A stretch of DNA of 64,000 bases from Isoetes taiwanensis (GCA_021234155.1 JAJEKV010000206.1:188001-252000), one strand, 5' to 3'. Positions 1-11,505 are shown, numbered from the stretch's first letter. Notes: generated from the sequence alone by a model not told the origin. A program made the numbers and translations.

Positions 1-156
1 TTTGAATTCGGCACTCTTAGATTGCCCTTATCCGGTCGGCATTGGTTTTCCATATTCGATCCATTGGTTCTGGCGTGTCGCAACCGCTCCACATACGGAC
101 TGCAAAATATGGGCGTTAGATAAAAAAATAAACCAGTCGCGAAAGTAACAATATAA

Positions 157-405
157 AGCGCGCCCGGTAGCGTTTACCGTTAATCACGTTATTTAAAGAA
201 CGCGGCGCTGGCGCGATTTCTTCATGATGAAGAATTGGCGCCCCAGCGGCGTTTCTTGTAAATCCGTCACATAAAAATAACAACATAAAAGCAGCGTCGG
301 TGGCGTTTTGCTAATCACGTATTTAGAAAATCGCAGCCATATGAAGAAATCGCGCCGGCGGCGTTTCTTGTGAATACGTGATTAAAACGCTACCGGGCGC
401 GATTT
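157..405. repeat. GC-rich inverted repeat
   Basis: The left arm (about 157-224) contains GCGCCCGGTAGCGTTT, a TAATCACGT segment, and GGCGCTGGCGCGATTTCTTCAT. The right arm (341-405) is its imperfect reverse complement with the same three blocks in mirror order. Part of the right arm (GCGGCGTTTCTTGTGAATACGT) also recurs as a direct copy near 244-275. The structure could be a foldback or MITE-like element. There is no obvious target-site duplication and no ORF. Confidence 0.6.
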
Positions 406-410
406 AAACG

Positions 411-2186
411 CTATGTGTGGAACATAAAATACCTTTTGTACAGGAATGTCTTTCCCATGTCATTCAGTAGCGCGCTGATTTCGGCTAATTCTGCTGCTGT
501 TGTGGAGCCACTGAGGAATCGGCAATTTCGGTGAATCTGATCTATAGAATAAGCGATTTCCGGTTTTTGTGCTTGATTGATCAAAACCTTCAAGCGCCTC
601 CACCGAATACGGCCATCTATTATCATGAAGTGAATATCGAGGTTGCCGGTTAAATCTTCAAGTTTATTCCACATCAACACCTTCTTCGTCTTCATATCAA
701 AGGCACCACATCTGCGGCATTGGCTTTTTGTCCCCGGTTTTCTATCATCTTTGTCGACTATTTCCATTTGCGTCTTTGCTTGTCAAATCTTTCGACAAAC
801 ATAGCCCGTGGACTGAAAAGCATGTCGACATGGATAGGATGCGTGAAGCTAAGGCCCAGTGGATACTTGTCAGCATATTTCTTGAGTTTGCTCATGGCCT
901 CTAACTGTCTCGCCTTGTCATCATCACTAGTCATATCTGTAATGCCTAGAACGTCCGGTGTTTTTCGGCTCTAGAACTTGCATCTTTCTTCTCCCTTTAA
1001 AGCTTGTAGGTGACTAGACTGACGGCCTTGTACTGATTGCTCTTCTCACAGCTGAGAGACCTTGACATATTTTTTTTGGTGTCAATAGATCACCACCTGA
1101 CCAGCCAAATTTGAAGAGGTTATCTGCGGCCTCATCCGTTCTTAGGGCAGTCTCTTTAAAGGAACTAGCACTGCAGTAATTTAACTTCTTCAATACTTTT
1201 TTATTTTTTCGACCGCTTCAAAGTAATCTGAAGCGAGAAGAATCGCCCCTGTTCTTCGCATGTGATCAGAATACCTTGTTTCTTCATTTGATCTGTTTCC
1301 TTAACTCTAGACATGAAAATCAGATCTGTCTTTCCGCTAGTCTTGAAGATCTCCACATACCATTCAGAGCCCTCTGGTAGATCTTCTTCTGGACATGGAG
1401 GCTCTACCTGAGCCTTCATTATTTCTGGCCGTATCGTCCAATGGTCAGCAACGTGCCAAATCTGCAAGAATCGATACATCTTCATCCGTTCTTGGTTTTT
1501 AAATGCGGATGTCCCCGGACCTCAAGCAGCTTTGCTTTTCTTTTCACATTTTTAGAAGATCCTGAAAGTTACAATCATGTGGTGAGTAATGAAATCGCTG
1601 AAGCCGAGCGCGTTTTCATAGACGCCTTACTTTCAAAAACATAAATTGTACATGTGGAAAGTAGCAGAGACAACCAAAACCACTCATAATTATAAATCGC
1701 CGAAGGCCGTTCTTAAGAGGGGACCTCTGCATACACTTCTCTTTTATAAGAGACATACTAGGCTACAAAAAAGACTTGTCAAAAGAACTGGAGAATACAG
1801 AAGTAAAGACTTACACGGTCTACATTATACAAAATGGAGAATTGTTCCAACTTTAAACATATCGGAGTAAAGGAGAAGATTATAACAAAAAACACACAAA
1901 ACAAGGTAGTAAAAGCAGTAGAAATGACACAGAAACAATATGAAAGGTAGACAATACACAGAGACACGCATACACAGAAAATACACAGGTTGAAAAACAT
2001 CCTAGAAACCTAACAATAAAAGGGACACGTAAAATCAATTACAAAACAAAAACAGATCAATTACACGAGCTTTGTTGGATCAAAACTTTCTGCTTGTTCA
2101 GCAGCCTCCAGGCTTGGGATTTGTGCTTTGGGCTGTCGCCCACCTCTACCAGCGCCTCGGCCGCGGCCAGATCCTCTAGACGCCAT
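411..2186 (-). pseudogene. Unrecognised gene, RGG-rich N-terminus, several exons or frames
   Basis: I do not recognise the family. Reading the minus strand, a start codon at 2186 opens a short exon that begins MASRGSGRGRGAGRGG, an arginine/glycine-rich segment typical of RNA-binding tails, and runs to about 2061. Further coding-like stretches follow in shifting frames: 1570-1201 (a 94-residue open stretch with basic patches), 1200-1020 (containing TDEAADNLFKFGWSGGDLL), 970-770 (containing MTSDDDKARQLEAMSKLKKY) and 767-411 (containing SQCRRCGAFDMKTKK and ending at a stop at 411). The 970-770 and 767-411 pieces abut and differ only by one frame, so a single-base indel separates them. The composition is ordinary protein rather than repeat. 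No splice sites between about 2050 and 1640 could be fixed. It may be a decayed host gene, or an intact gene damaged by sequence errors; the coding nature is inferred from composition and frame continuity. Confidence 0.42.
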
Positions 2187-2640
2187 AGAACTGCAAGTGC
2201 GGATAGTATGAGACTGGGGTTTTGGTTTAAACTTATATGTATGCGTTCATAATCTAGGCCGTCAGATTTACAACCGTAAATTCAAATTCGCGTCCTTTTA
2301 AATTTATACCGCCTTAATTAACCGCCCGTCCCGCTCATTTACAAATTTAAATTGTGTTTTTCTTTTTAGTGCAATTTCAAGATAACAATTAATTATTAAT
2401 TTCAAGAAACGCATATGTGGCAATCTACTACCACCTAATCGGCCACCTACTATCAGAGCGCCCAAGATCATTCCTAGTATCAGAGCGCCCAAGAACAATC
2501 GACTATCGGGGCCTTAAGATCCGTTCGATCCCATTCGTCGATCGAGCCGCCTTCAATCCATTCGATCGAGCCGCCTTCAATTCCTATTCCGATGTCTGCT
2601 GAACTATGGTGAATTCAATGCATTCTCTTGTTCTCAATTT
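2187..2640. other. Upstream region of the RGG-start gene with short direct repeats
   Basis: On the minus strand a TATA-like ACATATAAGT lies at 2231-2240, about 45-55 bases before the start codon at 2186, so this may be the promoter of that gene. Further away there are two pairs of short direct repeats: TATCAGAGCGCCCAAGA at 2451-2467 and 2478-2494, and GATCGAGCCGCCTTCAAT at about 2540-2557 and 2564-2581. No gene was seen. Confidence 0.3.
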
Positions 2641-2984
2641 TTCGCCCCTCTATTTTTACAATGCATTCGGTTCTTTATCGTTGTCGGAGAAGAATGCTAT
2701 CTTTAACAAAGAAACTTGAAGCTGCCGAGTAGGATTGTGTAAAATCAAGATTTGAATCCAAGTTCTATGTGTCATGGTGTTCCTCTTGGAAACAGTTTAG
2801 AAGATTTCTATTCTAAACCGCAATTATGAAGATGAGGCTCTTCCAAGAAGACATCCCGTGGCATATCTGATTGAAAGCGTGGGCACATTTGTAGCATGGC
2901 CAAAAGAACGTCTGAAAAAGGTATGTATATTTGGATATTCAAAAAAAAAGAATATATCATATCATCTGCGTGATGTTGTGAACT

Positions 2985-3102
2985 TTGAATTCTGTGATGG
3001 TCTTTAGCCAGTCTTATCAACCCCATGAAACTACACATTAATGAAAATATGTAGTTTCTTGGGGTTGGTCATACTGGCTGGAGGGCATCACAGGATTCAA
3101 TG
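2985..3102. other. Long imperfect hairpin, miRNA-precursor-like
   Basis: The left arm (2985-3038, beginning TTGAATTCTGTGATGG) pairs with the right arm (3047-3102, ending GCATCACAGGATTCAA) with roughly ten scattered mismatches and a loop of about 8 bases. Arms of more than 50 bp with dispersed mismatches and a small loop resemble plant miRNA precursors. They also resemble young inverted-repeat MITEs. I recognise no known mature miRNA in either arm. The flanks 2641-2984 and 3103-3160 show no gene. Confidence 0.5.
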
Positions 3103-3164
3103 TTTTCGACATTGCATATAAAAAAAAAATAAACTAATGACAGAAAAGTATAGTGCAAAATTGC

Positions 3165-3823
3165 GCCAGGCGCGAGTTTGTATTCATATTCCAAAAAAGT
3201 TATGTACATTTCTTCTTCTCCAAAAATGCGCCAGGCGCGAATTCTTTCTATCTCTACAATATGTCAGTCAGGCCCACTTCATCTGCCCAATCCCGCAAGA
3301 AGTCCCACCTGAACCACCCTGATATGACAGGATCCTCATCTTTCCTGAGGATGTCGAGTCTCCAAACCCAGTGTTGTATCGATCCCCGATACTATAAATC
3401 AAATCCTTGTACTTATTTGTTGGCATGAGCCTTACTAAGAGCATGAGAGTCGATATGTCCATAGATGCGATGGAAGTGTACCCATGGCCCCGTCTGGTGC
3501 CGTCTAATGGATTCTCCAACTCTCTTTGAACGTTTTGAACAGCACACTCAAGTAATATCTTGTATGCAGGGTCCAGAGTTGATGGTCGTCCAGGGAACTA
3601 GAACCAGCCAGTGTATTTGAACCAGCCAGTGTCCATGCATAAGGAAAATCCATGGCACTAGAACGAGAGAAAGTAATTAGCACAGATCTATTTCATAGGC
3701 GCTGGCGCGATTTGTATAGAGCCGTATGAAATTGAAATGCCAAACTAAAAACGCGACTGGCGCGATTTGATTAACCTAGTGGAAAACGTAACCCAAAAAT
3801 AGAAATGCGCCAAGCGCGATTTC
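3165..3823. repeat. Dispersed GCGCCAGGCGCG palindromic motif
   Basis: Five close copies of a self-complementary GC-rich word occur in AT-rich surroundings. They lie near 3165 (GCGCCAGGCGCGAGTTT), 3226 (GCGCCAGGCGCGAATT), 3698 (GGCGCTGGCGCGATTT), 3751 (GCGACTGGCGCGATTT) and 3808 (GCGCCAAGCGCGATTT). The same word is part of the inverted repeat at 157-405. An ATTT tail follows the palindrome in most copies, so each copy has a polarity. Confidence 0.6.
3268..3599 (-). pseudogene. Unrecognised exon or short gene
   Basis: A minus-strand open stretch starts just after a TTCTAG that could be a splice acceptor (about 3600), and runs for about 110 codons to a stop at 3268. It contains DPAYKILLECAVQ, a central ASMDISTLMLLVRLMPTNKY and a glycine-rich end. 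An upstream ATG at about 3652 opens the short peptide MDFPYAWTLAGS in another frame, and an 18-base segment CACTGGCTGGTTCWARTT is tandemly duplicated beside the junction. Composition is that of a genuine protein, but I do not recognise the family. The exon overlaps none of the GC palindromes. Confidence 0.4.
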
Positions 3824-3899
3824 TCCCATTCCAACATATTATTCTAACAAAATACATAATGAATGCGAGAATCACGAGAATTCAAAATATAAAGCCAGT

Positions 3900-4020
3900 T
3901 AGATATTGTTTAGTTCTTTATTTACTCCTTGTTTAACTCCTTGTTTAGTTCAATATAACTCCTTGTTTAGTTCAATATTTAGTTCATTGTTTTAGTTCAT
4001 TATTTAGAACAGATAGAGGA
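3900..4020. repeat. TTTAGTTC / CTCCTTGTTTA short tandem repeat
   Basis: Two words, TTTAGTTCA and ACTCCTTGTTTA, alternate irregularly through this stretch. It is low-complexity sequence without an ORF. Confidence 0.6.
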
Positions 4021-4032
4021 AGAGCTAGTGAA

Positions 4033-4082
4033 GATCTATGATCTTGCTCTATGATCTAGATCATAGAGCAAGATCATAGATC
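4033..4082. repeat. 50-bp perfect palindrome
   Basis: Two 25-base arms meet without a spacer at 4057/4058. The left arm is 4033-4057 (starting GATCTATGATCTTGC) and the right arm is 4058-4082. Every base pairs. The surrounding sequence (4083-4140) repeats related words (AGATATGA, AGAACAGATA). Confidence 0.9.
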
Positions 4083-4199
4083 AGATATGAAATAGAACAG
4101 ATAGAGTAATATGATATGATAGAGAACAGATATGATATGAAATAGAACTGATGCATGTAAAAGTAAATAACATGCTTTATGGAAAATAACTACTTTATG

Positions 4200-4830
4200 T
4201 AAATAACAGTAAATACTAACCCGAGAAACCTTAAGAAGTGATTCGAGAAGCCTTAAGAAGCCGAGAAAAAGCAATAGCAGCTAATTTGGAGAAAAAGCAA
4301 TAGCAGCCGAGAAGCTTTAACACAAAAAACCAAAGTTATTCAAAGTCAGAAAAGCCAAAAAAACCAGAAAACCTTGTATAGAGCCTACAAACCTTGTATA
4401 GAACCTTGTATTGAGCCGAAAAAGCATATAGAAGCCGAAAAGCATATAGAAGCCGAGTTTAAAGCAGAAAAAGCGTAAAATTAGAAACCTTTTAGCCGAA
4501 AAAACCTTTGAGTAAAAACCCTAAAGGTAAGATTGTAGAAGAGAGAAAAACTCGAAAAGCCAGATAAAAACAGATAAAACAGATTGTAGAAGCCGAAAGC
4601 CAGATAAAACAGATAAAAAGCGGATAGAAGCCGAAGTTTAAAGCAGATAGACGAGAAGCCGAGATTGAAGCGAAGCCAAGTTTGAAGCGGATAATAGAAG
4701 TTTAGAAGCGATTGAAGCAAATAGAAGCCGAAGAAATTGGAAGCGCAAAAGCGAGAAATTGGAAGCTCGAATGCCCTGGAATTGGAAGCTTAAAAGTGAG
4801 AGAGAAAAAGTTCAAAACTAATGCTAACTT
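4200..4830. repeat. Purine-rich GAAGCCGA-type simple repeat
   Basis: Words such as GAAGCCGA, AAAGCATATAGAAGCC and CCTTGTATAGA recur irregularly for about 600 bases. The plus strand is strongly purine-rich. Open frames here (for example 4481-4720 on the minus strand) are translations of the repeat and are not counted as genes. Confidence 0.6.
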
Positions 4831-4914
4831 GAAATAATAACCGCTTTCAAAATTTTGTAGCGCCATTATAACTTCCGCGAAAATTTATTGCACGGGTTAA
4901 TTGTTTTAAGGACA

Positions 4915-5140
4915 TGAAGTTTATCCCTTGTAATAACAATGTTAAATTTATTATAAGGGTTATTATAGGATACCAAGGTTATCCCTTGTAATAATAAGGT
5001 TAAATTTATTATAAGGGTTATTATAGGATACCAAGGTTATCCCTTTAATGGTTAAGTTAACCTTTTAAGGTTAACCCTCATAAGGGTTATCCCTTTTACA
5101 AGGTTAAAATTTATTACAAAGGTTATTATAGGATACAAGT
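4915..5140. repeat. 59-bp tandem repeat with internal symmetry
   Basis: A unit of about 59 bp starts TTATCCCTTGTAATAA and ends TATTATAGGATACCAAGG. It occurs twice almost identically (from about 4921 and 4980) and then in decayed form to 5140. Each unit holds the opposed pair CCTTGTAATAA and TTATTATAAGG, so it can fold on itself. Nothing else was seen up to 5310. Confidence 0.7.
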
Positions 5141-5310
5141 TATAAGGCTAATAAGTAGAGGGTTTTATTTATATATAATGTTGAGGAAAATAACTTGGGG
5201 AATCCCATTATATAAATAGAATGATCAAATAGAATAAGACATATGAGGCTTTCATTTATGAACATGTTATTGAGAGGTTATTTGGATATGCTAACTTACT
5301 ATATATTTTT

Positions 5311-8310
5311 ATGCATTCTAGGTCAATGGCATGCAAAATGCTAAAAATAAAGCCCCTAATGATGCTGATCAAGGCAAGGAAAAATCCCCAACTAATGAAC
5401 ATGATGGCCAAGGAAAGGAAAATACCTCAAATGATGTTCATGATGGCAAAGGAAAGGAAAAGACTCCAAATGATGTTGATGATGGCAAAGGAAAGGAAAA
5501 GGCCTCAAATGAAAAGGATGATGCCAAAGGAAAGGAAATTGTACTTTATACTCGGGTCGATTGGAAAAACAAAAAGGTCAAGATCCTGCATGCATGCAAA
5601 TGAGAGGCAAGAGGGAGAAGGGATTATTGTTCTAGCAGATCCTATCAATGGGTGAATGATGAAAGATTAGGGGAGGACAGGTTAGGTGTGGCAATCTCAA
5701 AATTATATGACAATTGGAAGGAAAAGGGTTCGGGAGGCAAACAAGAATGCCTAGCTTGTGTGAAGCAACTAGAGGTTCCAACTATTGTTGCATGGCCTAG
5801 GGGATGATATTCAACCGGAGGGGAACTACACGTTTCCTATAGATGTAGAACCATTGTCAACAATGTTCACCACAGGTGTAGCAAGAGGCCACTTCCAACT
5901 TTCAAACATTATCCCACCAAAAGATGCAAGTCAGATTATGATTGTTCTCCTGAAGCTATGATGAAGGTTAGAGGAGGTGAATGTTGTTGGGCTTCTTGTG
6001 TTAGAATGTTCACAATAGAGGAGTTGGTGGGAGCAAGAGCTACATATCAGGAACATAAGTGTGATAGCAGGAGGAATTTCATGTACACCATATTTGGCTA
6101 TGCAATTCAGGATGAAAGATCAAAGAAGAAAAGATTCCCATTGAATGGAAAGTGGATATGTTCAAAAGCATGGATGGCTATACATGGAATTCCAACCTCT
6201 TCTTGGCAATAACCGCAAAAAAGAGACATGAAAATGGTAGTAAAATTGCATTGCATGGGAACACCGGCCCTGGTAAGGCCTACCTCAAGAACTATAGCTG
6301 CAAAGGAAATATTTGAAAGATATGTGGATTTCAATGCAGAAAACATGCCACATAAGAGTAAGAAGGATGAACAGGGTAGAGTTATTGTTGAAAAGAGATT
6401 GCCATCCCATTGTACCCAGAAGAGCATATTAGAGGAAATAAATGCATTGCTTCGGGAACTTGGAGTGGCCTCTATATCTCAGCCAGTTTTAGTAGGCTAT
6501 GGAATAAGCATTTCAAGCATGTGACCATAGCAACTTCAAACAACTTTGCCAAGTGCAATTTATGTGCTAAGCTGAAGGAGACACTAGATAAGACTGTGCA
6601 ACCAAGTCTAAGGGCAAAGATAAGGGAACATATGAAGGACCATATGACAGATGAACTATCATGTAGATCAACTTATTGGATGTGGAGGACCTTATCTGCA
6701 ATGGAACCTAATAACTATCTATGTATTATACATGATAAAATGGACCAACAGAAGACTTGTCTTCCACAATTCAAGTACATTCCTAAGTCATGTGGAAGAT
6801 CATACCCTTTGCAGATTTCAATGACTGGGGCAATATTGCATGGGCAGTCTCAGACTTATTATGGCCATTTCAGTTTAGAGTTGTGGAGTGATGGTCCAGA
6901 TTTTCACATTGGGAGTATCATGAGGTGTTTAAGAAACTATGAGAAGGGTTACAATGGTCACCTACAGGATCCTACAGCTAGCCAGGCACTACATAGTGCA
7001 TTGTTGGATGGAACCCCTAATAGTATTGAAAAGTTTAGCAAGGCAAGATTTAGGAGGAATGGACCTAATGAACATGTTGGAGCTTCAACATCTCGTGCTA
7101 AACCTCGAGATCTGCCCAGAAAGCTCCTCTTGCAACTAGATAATTGTCTTTGGTCAAAATAAGAATAGGTGGATGTTTTCTTTCCTATCCTACTTAAAGC
7201 TGTGGGTATTTTTGAAAGAGTCAATTTGGGGTTCCTAATGCCCGGACATACTCATGAGGATGTGGATGCATTGTTTGGAAAATATAGTCATGTATTGAGA
7301 CAATGACAGTTACCAACTTTCCCGTGCTATTGGAAATATTTCATGGATGTACAAATCCATCTCCTATAGGATCTATCATAGAAGAAGTGCCCGATTGGAA
7401 GAGTTTTGTGGATGGTTATGCTCTCGACATGGAAGGTCATTCTAGACCTCTTCAATTCACTTTTTGGGTGAGAGAAGGATTCCAATCATGCAATGGAAAA
7501 TGAGACCTTCAGAGGAGAAGTGGAGAGGTGGGGCAGAAATTTGGCGCTAGGGATGCAAATGGCAAGCCTATGATACCTCCCGGTCAACCAAAAGCTCTAA
7601 AACCAATCAAGAAGTCAAGCAATTGGGCTTGACTAAGGATGGCATCAATGACTACATCAAGCATTGGCAAACTAATTCAGATGAGACTAATCGTGCATTG
7701 ATAGATTATTGGAAGAAGGTGATCAACTTGTTGGATGAGGTAGACACATCCCTCGAGCATTTCTTTGGAAGGGTGGTTCCCTAAAAGTAAGTGGAAAACA
7801 TTAGGCTGGGTCTTGTGAAGATGATGGTACCATTAGTAGCATTGTGAAGGCATATGCTCCTCCTCAATCTGATAAACACTATGTTGGTCCTAAGAAGGAT
7901 AGGCCAAAATATCTAGGCATGGATTGTTATGAACCTTCTCTTCGAAGTGGAGTGCCACCAATTTGTAGTAGTAAACCAAAGAGATCTAGAGACCTATCCG
8001 GTGTGGTTGGGATGGACTATCTCGGATATTTGCAAAGAAGAAGGTGATGTTAACTTCAATAAGGTCTTGGCGTGGAATGGTGGTGTCCGATTACATCGGT
8101 TGAGTAATGTCACCGATAAAGAAAGATATTGATTGTTGGACAAAGAGGTGGAGGAGAAATCCTAGTGATCCTGATCTTTGGCTAGACATTGAAACCGTAT
8201 TGTACTCATGGACTCCAAAAACTATTCCTAGTAAAACAGCGAGAGTTACAATACCTCAGGATGTAAGGAATAAGGTTCTCATATCCTTGGGGATGTTGGT
8301 GGAAAAATGA
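5311..8310 (+). pseudogene. DUF7869-like gene, frameshifted
   Basis: The N-terminal part carries a short acidic/lysine repeat (5331-5545). The next stretch (5600-5960) reads VNDERLGEDRLGVAISKLYDN. A cysteine-containing region follows at 5958-6212 (GECCWASCVRMFTIEELVGA), then a linker to 6530. The core begins FAKCNLCAKLKE at 6544, continues with HDKMDQQKTCLPQF at about 6730-6770 and KLLLQLDNC at 7121-7147, and ends FLMPGHTHEDVDALFG at 7232-7279. The order of CxxC, DxMDQxKT, QLDNC and GHTHEDVD is what I remember of the DUF7869 family, whose members look transposase- or RNase H-like. Frame changes at about 6230, 6440, 7160 and 7180, plus later ones, prevent one continuous product. Coding-like remnants run on to 8310. 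The function is not known to me, and a mobile-element origin is inferred. Confidence 0.6.
5340..5545 (+). repeat. Coding minisatellite, about 11-13 residues per unit
   Basis: Five to six units of the type NDVDDGKGKEK with a two-residue linker follow each other. At the DNA level the period is 33-39 bases (GATGGCAAAGGAAAGGAAAA). The repeat lies at the N-terminus of the DUF7869-like gene and is charged, so it is probably a disordered tail. Confidence 0.75.
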
Positions 8311-9340
8311 TTCTCAGTTACTATGTATCAATCACTTTTAATAAAAGTTGTGTACTACTTGAGTTTCATGATATATGATTTTGTAATTTGAAGTTAAGGT
8401 GTGAATTTATATTCCCGTGTGTGATTATATGTTAACGTCTATTCTAGTCTAAGGGCAACAAAGTTACTAAAAAAGTGAATTTAACAAAGTTACTAAAAAA
8501 GTGCAATATAAAATTTATCCCAAAATTAAGACATAATCCCAATTTAATTGAATGATGGTTTATATTTGTATCTTGTTATGAATATATCCGGTACATATTT
8601 TATGCATATTTTATGTAGGCGGAAAATTATCTGGTGAAGGCTGCGGAGTTTTTTGAACCCTGAAAGAAACTATCATGGCATTTAATGCTCATTCTGAGTC
8701 ATTATGCCCGAACAGACTTTATCTAAAAGAGGTTTAAATCCAGCATATTATATTTAAATACCAGTATGGTAAATCTTGTTCGAGCCACGTAGCGAGAGCA
8801 AACTTTAAAATTTTGAAGCACTCACGTGCTTGAAAACTAGCCGAGGAGAAATGTCCCGCATGAAATTCAACGGTTGCAGAGTAAAATCTCCAAATCATCG
8901 GGTTAATAAACCTCACATTTGGATTGACAACACAATTTTGAAGACAAACATACGCCATCTACATTAATAAAAGCTAGAACATAAACATATCTACATTAAT
9001 AAAAGCTAGAACGTAAACGGAACCACGGACATTGGATCCATCACTTTGCATATTCCAAGACAACATAATCTCAAATACATGTTACCATCCCAATTTTGTA
9101 CCTTAAGGCAGAGTTGCATTATATATTGCGCTTAATCATGTGGCTCAATCGGTAGTCTCTCTGATTGATTCCATAAAGTTAACATAAGTACAACCTTGAA
9201 GGAAAAAAACCTTCTGATATATGTTGCTCCAAGAGGATCTGCAGATAGAAGAGAATAATAAAATTCAAAGAAAAATCTTGGAGTCCAGGGCTAATATGTT
9301 TTCATATACCTCACCGCTTCTTTGACGAGCCAAGCTTAAG
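8311..9340. other. No gene seen
   Basis: AT-rich sequence with short local duplications (for example ACATTAATAAAAGCTAGAAC at 8962-8981 and again at 8993-9012). I see no convincing ORF, RNA gene or mobile-element end. Confidence 0.4.
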
Positions 9341-9345
9341 ACATT

Positions 9346-9665
9346 AGATCATTTGGCATTGTTTTAGCCCATTTATGCTAAGAATTTGGAAAATGGATGC
9401 CTAGCATCAATTGTGGATCTTCAGTGACCTTTCCGCCGGATGTTCTGTGCAGAAAATAGAGCTTTCGTTTTGGAGTTATGGCCATATGTCTACCCAATCA
9501 GTAAAAACTGTGGCAGCAAAGACATTGCCTGATTTGGCACGTTTTGGCCCATTTCTGCTAGGAATTTGGAAAATGGACGCCTAGCATCAATTGTGGACCT
9601 TCGGTGACCTTTCCAATGGATGTTCTGTGCATAAAAGCGAGCTTCAATTTGGGAGTTATGCCCAT
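9346..9665. repeat. Two-copy tandem repeat of about 190 bp
   Basis: The segment starting TTTGGCATTGTTTTAGCCC at about 9352 recurs at about 9532 as TTTGGCACGTTTTGGCCC. Both copies continue with GAATTTGGAAAATGGA, CCTAGCATCAATTGTGGA and GTGACCTTTCC and end GGAGTTATG. The copies are diverged by substitutions, which indicates an old duplication. Confidence 0.8.
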
Positions 9666-11110
9666 GTTTGTAGTTGAGAAGTCACGAAAGAATCAAGCAA
9701 GCTCCAGCTAGAGATGGATACATAATTTAGAAAATGTACCGTAGATTTCCTCCATGTTAGTAATGTGCAAATGGCATGTAGAGCAGGGTCTGCAAAAACT
9801 AAGAAAGATAATAAGTAACCAAGGTAAATAATCAAGAGACAAGCAAGAGTCTAATGGCGGGCTAGGTCGGTTAACAAACCATAATGGAGCCATCGCCGTG
9901 CTCGCTTCTACATCTCTGTGCAATGCATCCATTCCAGCCCCATACAAAAATGAGTCACAAAAACATGTTACGCTTCCATTTGCAAAACCCAATATCCGTG
10001 TCTTCCTATTTTGCAAGCTTAAATATTGAAAAGACAATATCCATTGTGAAGAATTTCCTATTGGTGTCATTTCGCAAGGATTCCCAATAATCGTTGGAAG
10101 TGTGATTCAGATAAGAATTAAGTCAATATAAAGGTCAGATTTCTAAACTTCATGTATCTTTGTGGTTTATTTAGCCAGTCCTTGAAAGCTCCACTAAAGC
10201 TAGACCACCTTTTGAATCAATGATCCGTTTTAAAAATCTTGTCAATCACTAACTAATTAAACAACATAAACTACATTTTCTAAATAAACACCGTTTAAAA
10301 TTCTCCCTTAAATAAACACCACGCACTAATATTTACCTGGTAACCACAATGGCGTGGTCTCAAATGCCGATCCGTTATATCCATCTCTTCCATGCATAAA
10401 GAACATAAATGGGAGGACATTCAAGATACCACAATTTTGCCAACCAAGAGCTCCAATCCAATAACTTCAAAGGAAATGCCAACCCTAGACATAAAATAAA
10501 AATATCAACTAAATGCATGGATGTTACAGAGACTGGTTCTTAAGGTCGACCTAGTACTAAGGTGTGATGTCCCAACACTAAAAAGCTGCTCGGACTAATC
10601 TACCACATATAACATATCTCAGATCTTGCTCAAGCTCCAACGAGATACTAAAACCTAGTAACCGGTGATCTGCAGATCTGTGGACATGATATCGAGCACC
10701 ACATCACAAAAAAATACAAAGCAAGGGTAGAAAAAATGCGAACCCGCCTTGCAAGAACAGATGGTCGGAGGAGCTCAAATGAAGAAGAGATGGCACATGG
10801 CAAAAGAAGAGACCTTGCCTCGGAATGGCATCCGGTTTCTACAAATTCAAAGGCGATTCTTGCTTTCATACAAAAAATCCATGCCCAGAGACAAAAGCCC
10901 GTAATTACGTAAGTAATTGGGCTACCGTAAAGCAAAAGAAAGGAAAAAAACAATTTTGTGAACCCAAATTAGAGATACCCAACTCAAATCCAAGCAAGCT
11001 TAAACACAATTCGAATCAAAAGAGAACGAGATGGCAAAAAATGAGAATCACACGAGAAGAATTAAAAGGAAAGCTAAGTCACATGTAGTATAGAAAAATT
11101 CGGAGCTAGA
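9666..11110. other. No confident gene; possible exon fragment on the minus strand
   Basis: At 10325-10440 the minus strand reads MHGRDGYNGSAFETTPLWLP, followed directly by a GTAAAT donor-like site. A loosely similar phrase (ASTAMAPLWFVNRP) occurs near 9880. These may be remnants of exons, but neither extends into a recognisable protein. The rest shows nothing I can support. Confidence 0.2.
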
Positions 11111-11139
11111 GATGTGCACTCCGGGAGGTCGTTCAACAT

Positions 11140-11505
11140 CCCAACTTCACCGGATCCGACGTCCGTCACGAAGCCCCAAATAAAGGGGTCAAATTGGGGC
11201 TTTTGTTGTGAACCGTCCAGATCCGAGATGGACGGTCCAGAGAGCGACAGCAAAATCTCTAGAAATAAGGCTTTCTCTAGAAAAAGGGGGTCTCATATGG
11301 CCTAAATCTCGGCCATTGATCTGCACATTCAACGGACGTGATCAAAAGCCCCAAATAAAGGGGTCATTTAAGGTGGGTTATTTGGGGGCTTCACGTGGGC
11401 CGTCCAGATCTAAGATGGACGGCCGAGATCAAACTGTCTACACACATCTACACACAATATAATTGTATATATATAAGAGATATATATATATATATATATT
11501 ATATA
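11140..11505 (+). repeat. Repeat family B (GGCCGTCCA...TGGACGGCC) with (TA)n end
   Basis: Two related halves each contain GCCCCAAATAAAGGGGTCA and an inverted pair around AGATCT. In the second half GGCCGTCCA (about 11399) faces TGGACGGCC (about 11417). The sequence from 11343 to the right end is nearly identical to 36972-37110. It finishes with AATTGTATATATATAAGAG and a short TA run, the terminus shared by the larger GATTC units. Confidence 0.7.

Noticed and set aside
9130-9165. Possible tRNA (GTGGCTCAATCGGTAGTCTC looks like an A box)
   Set aside because: No B box or cloverleaf follows at the right distance.
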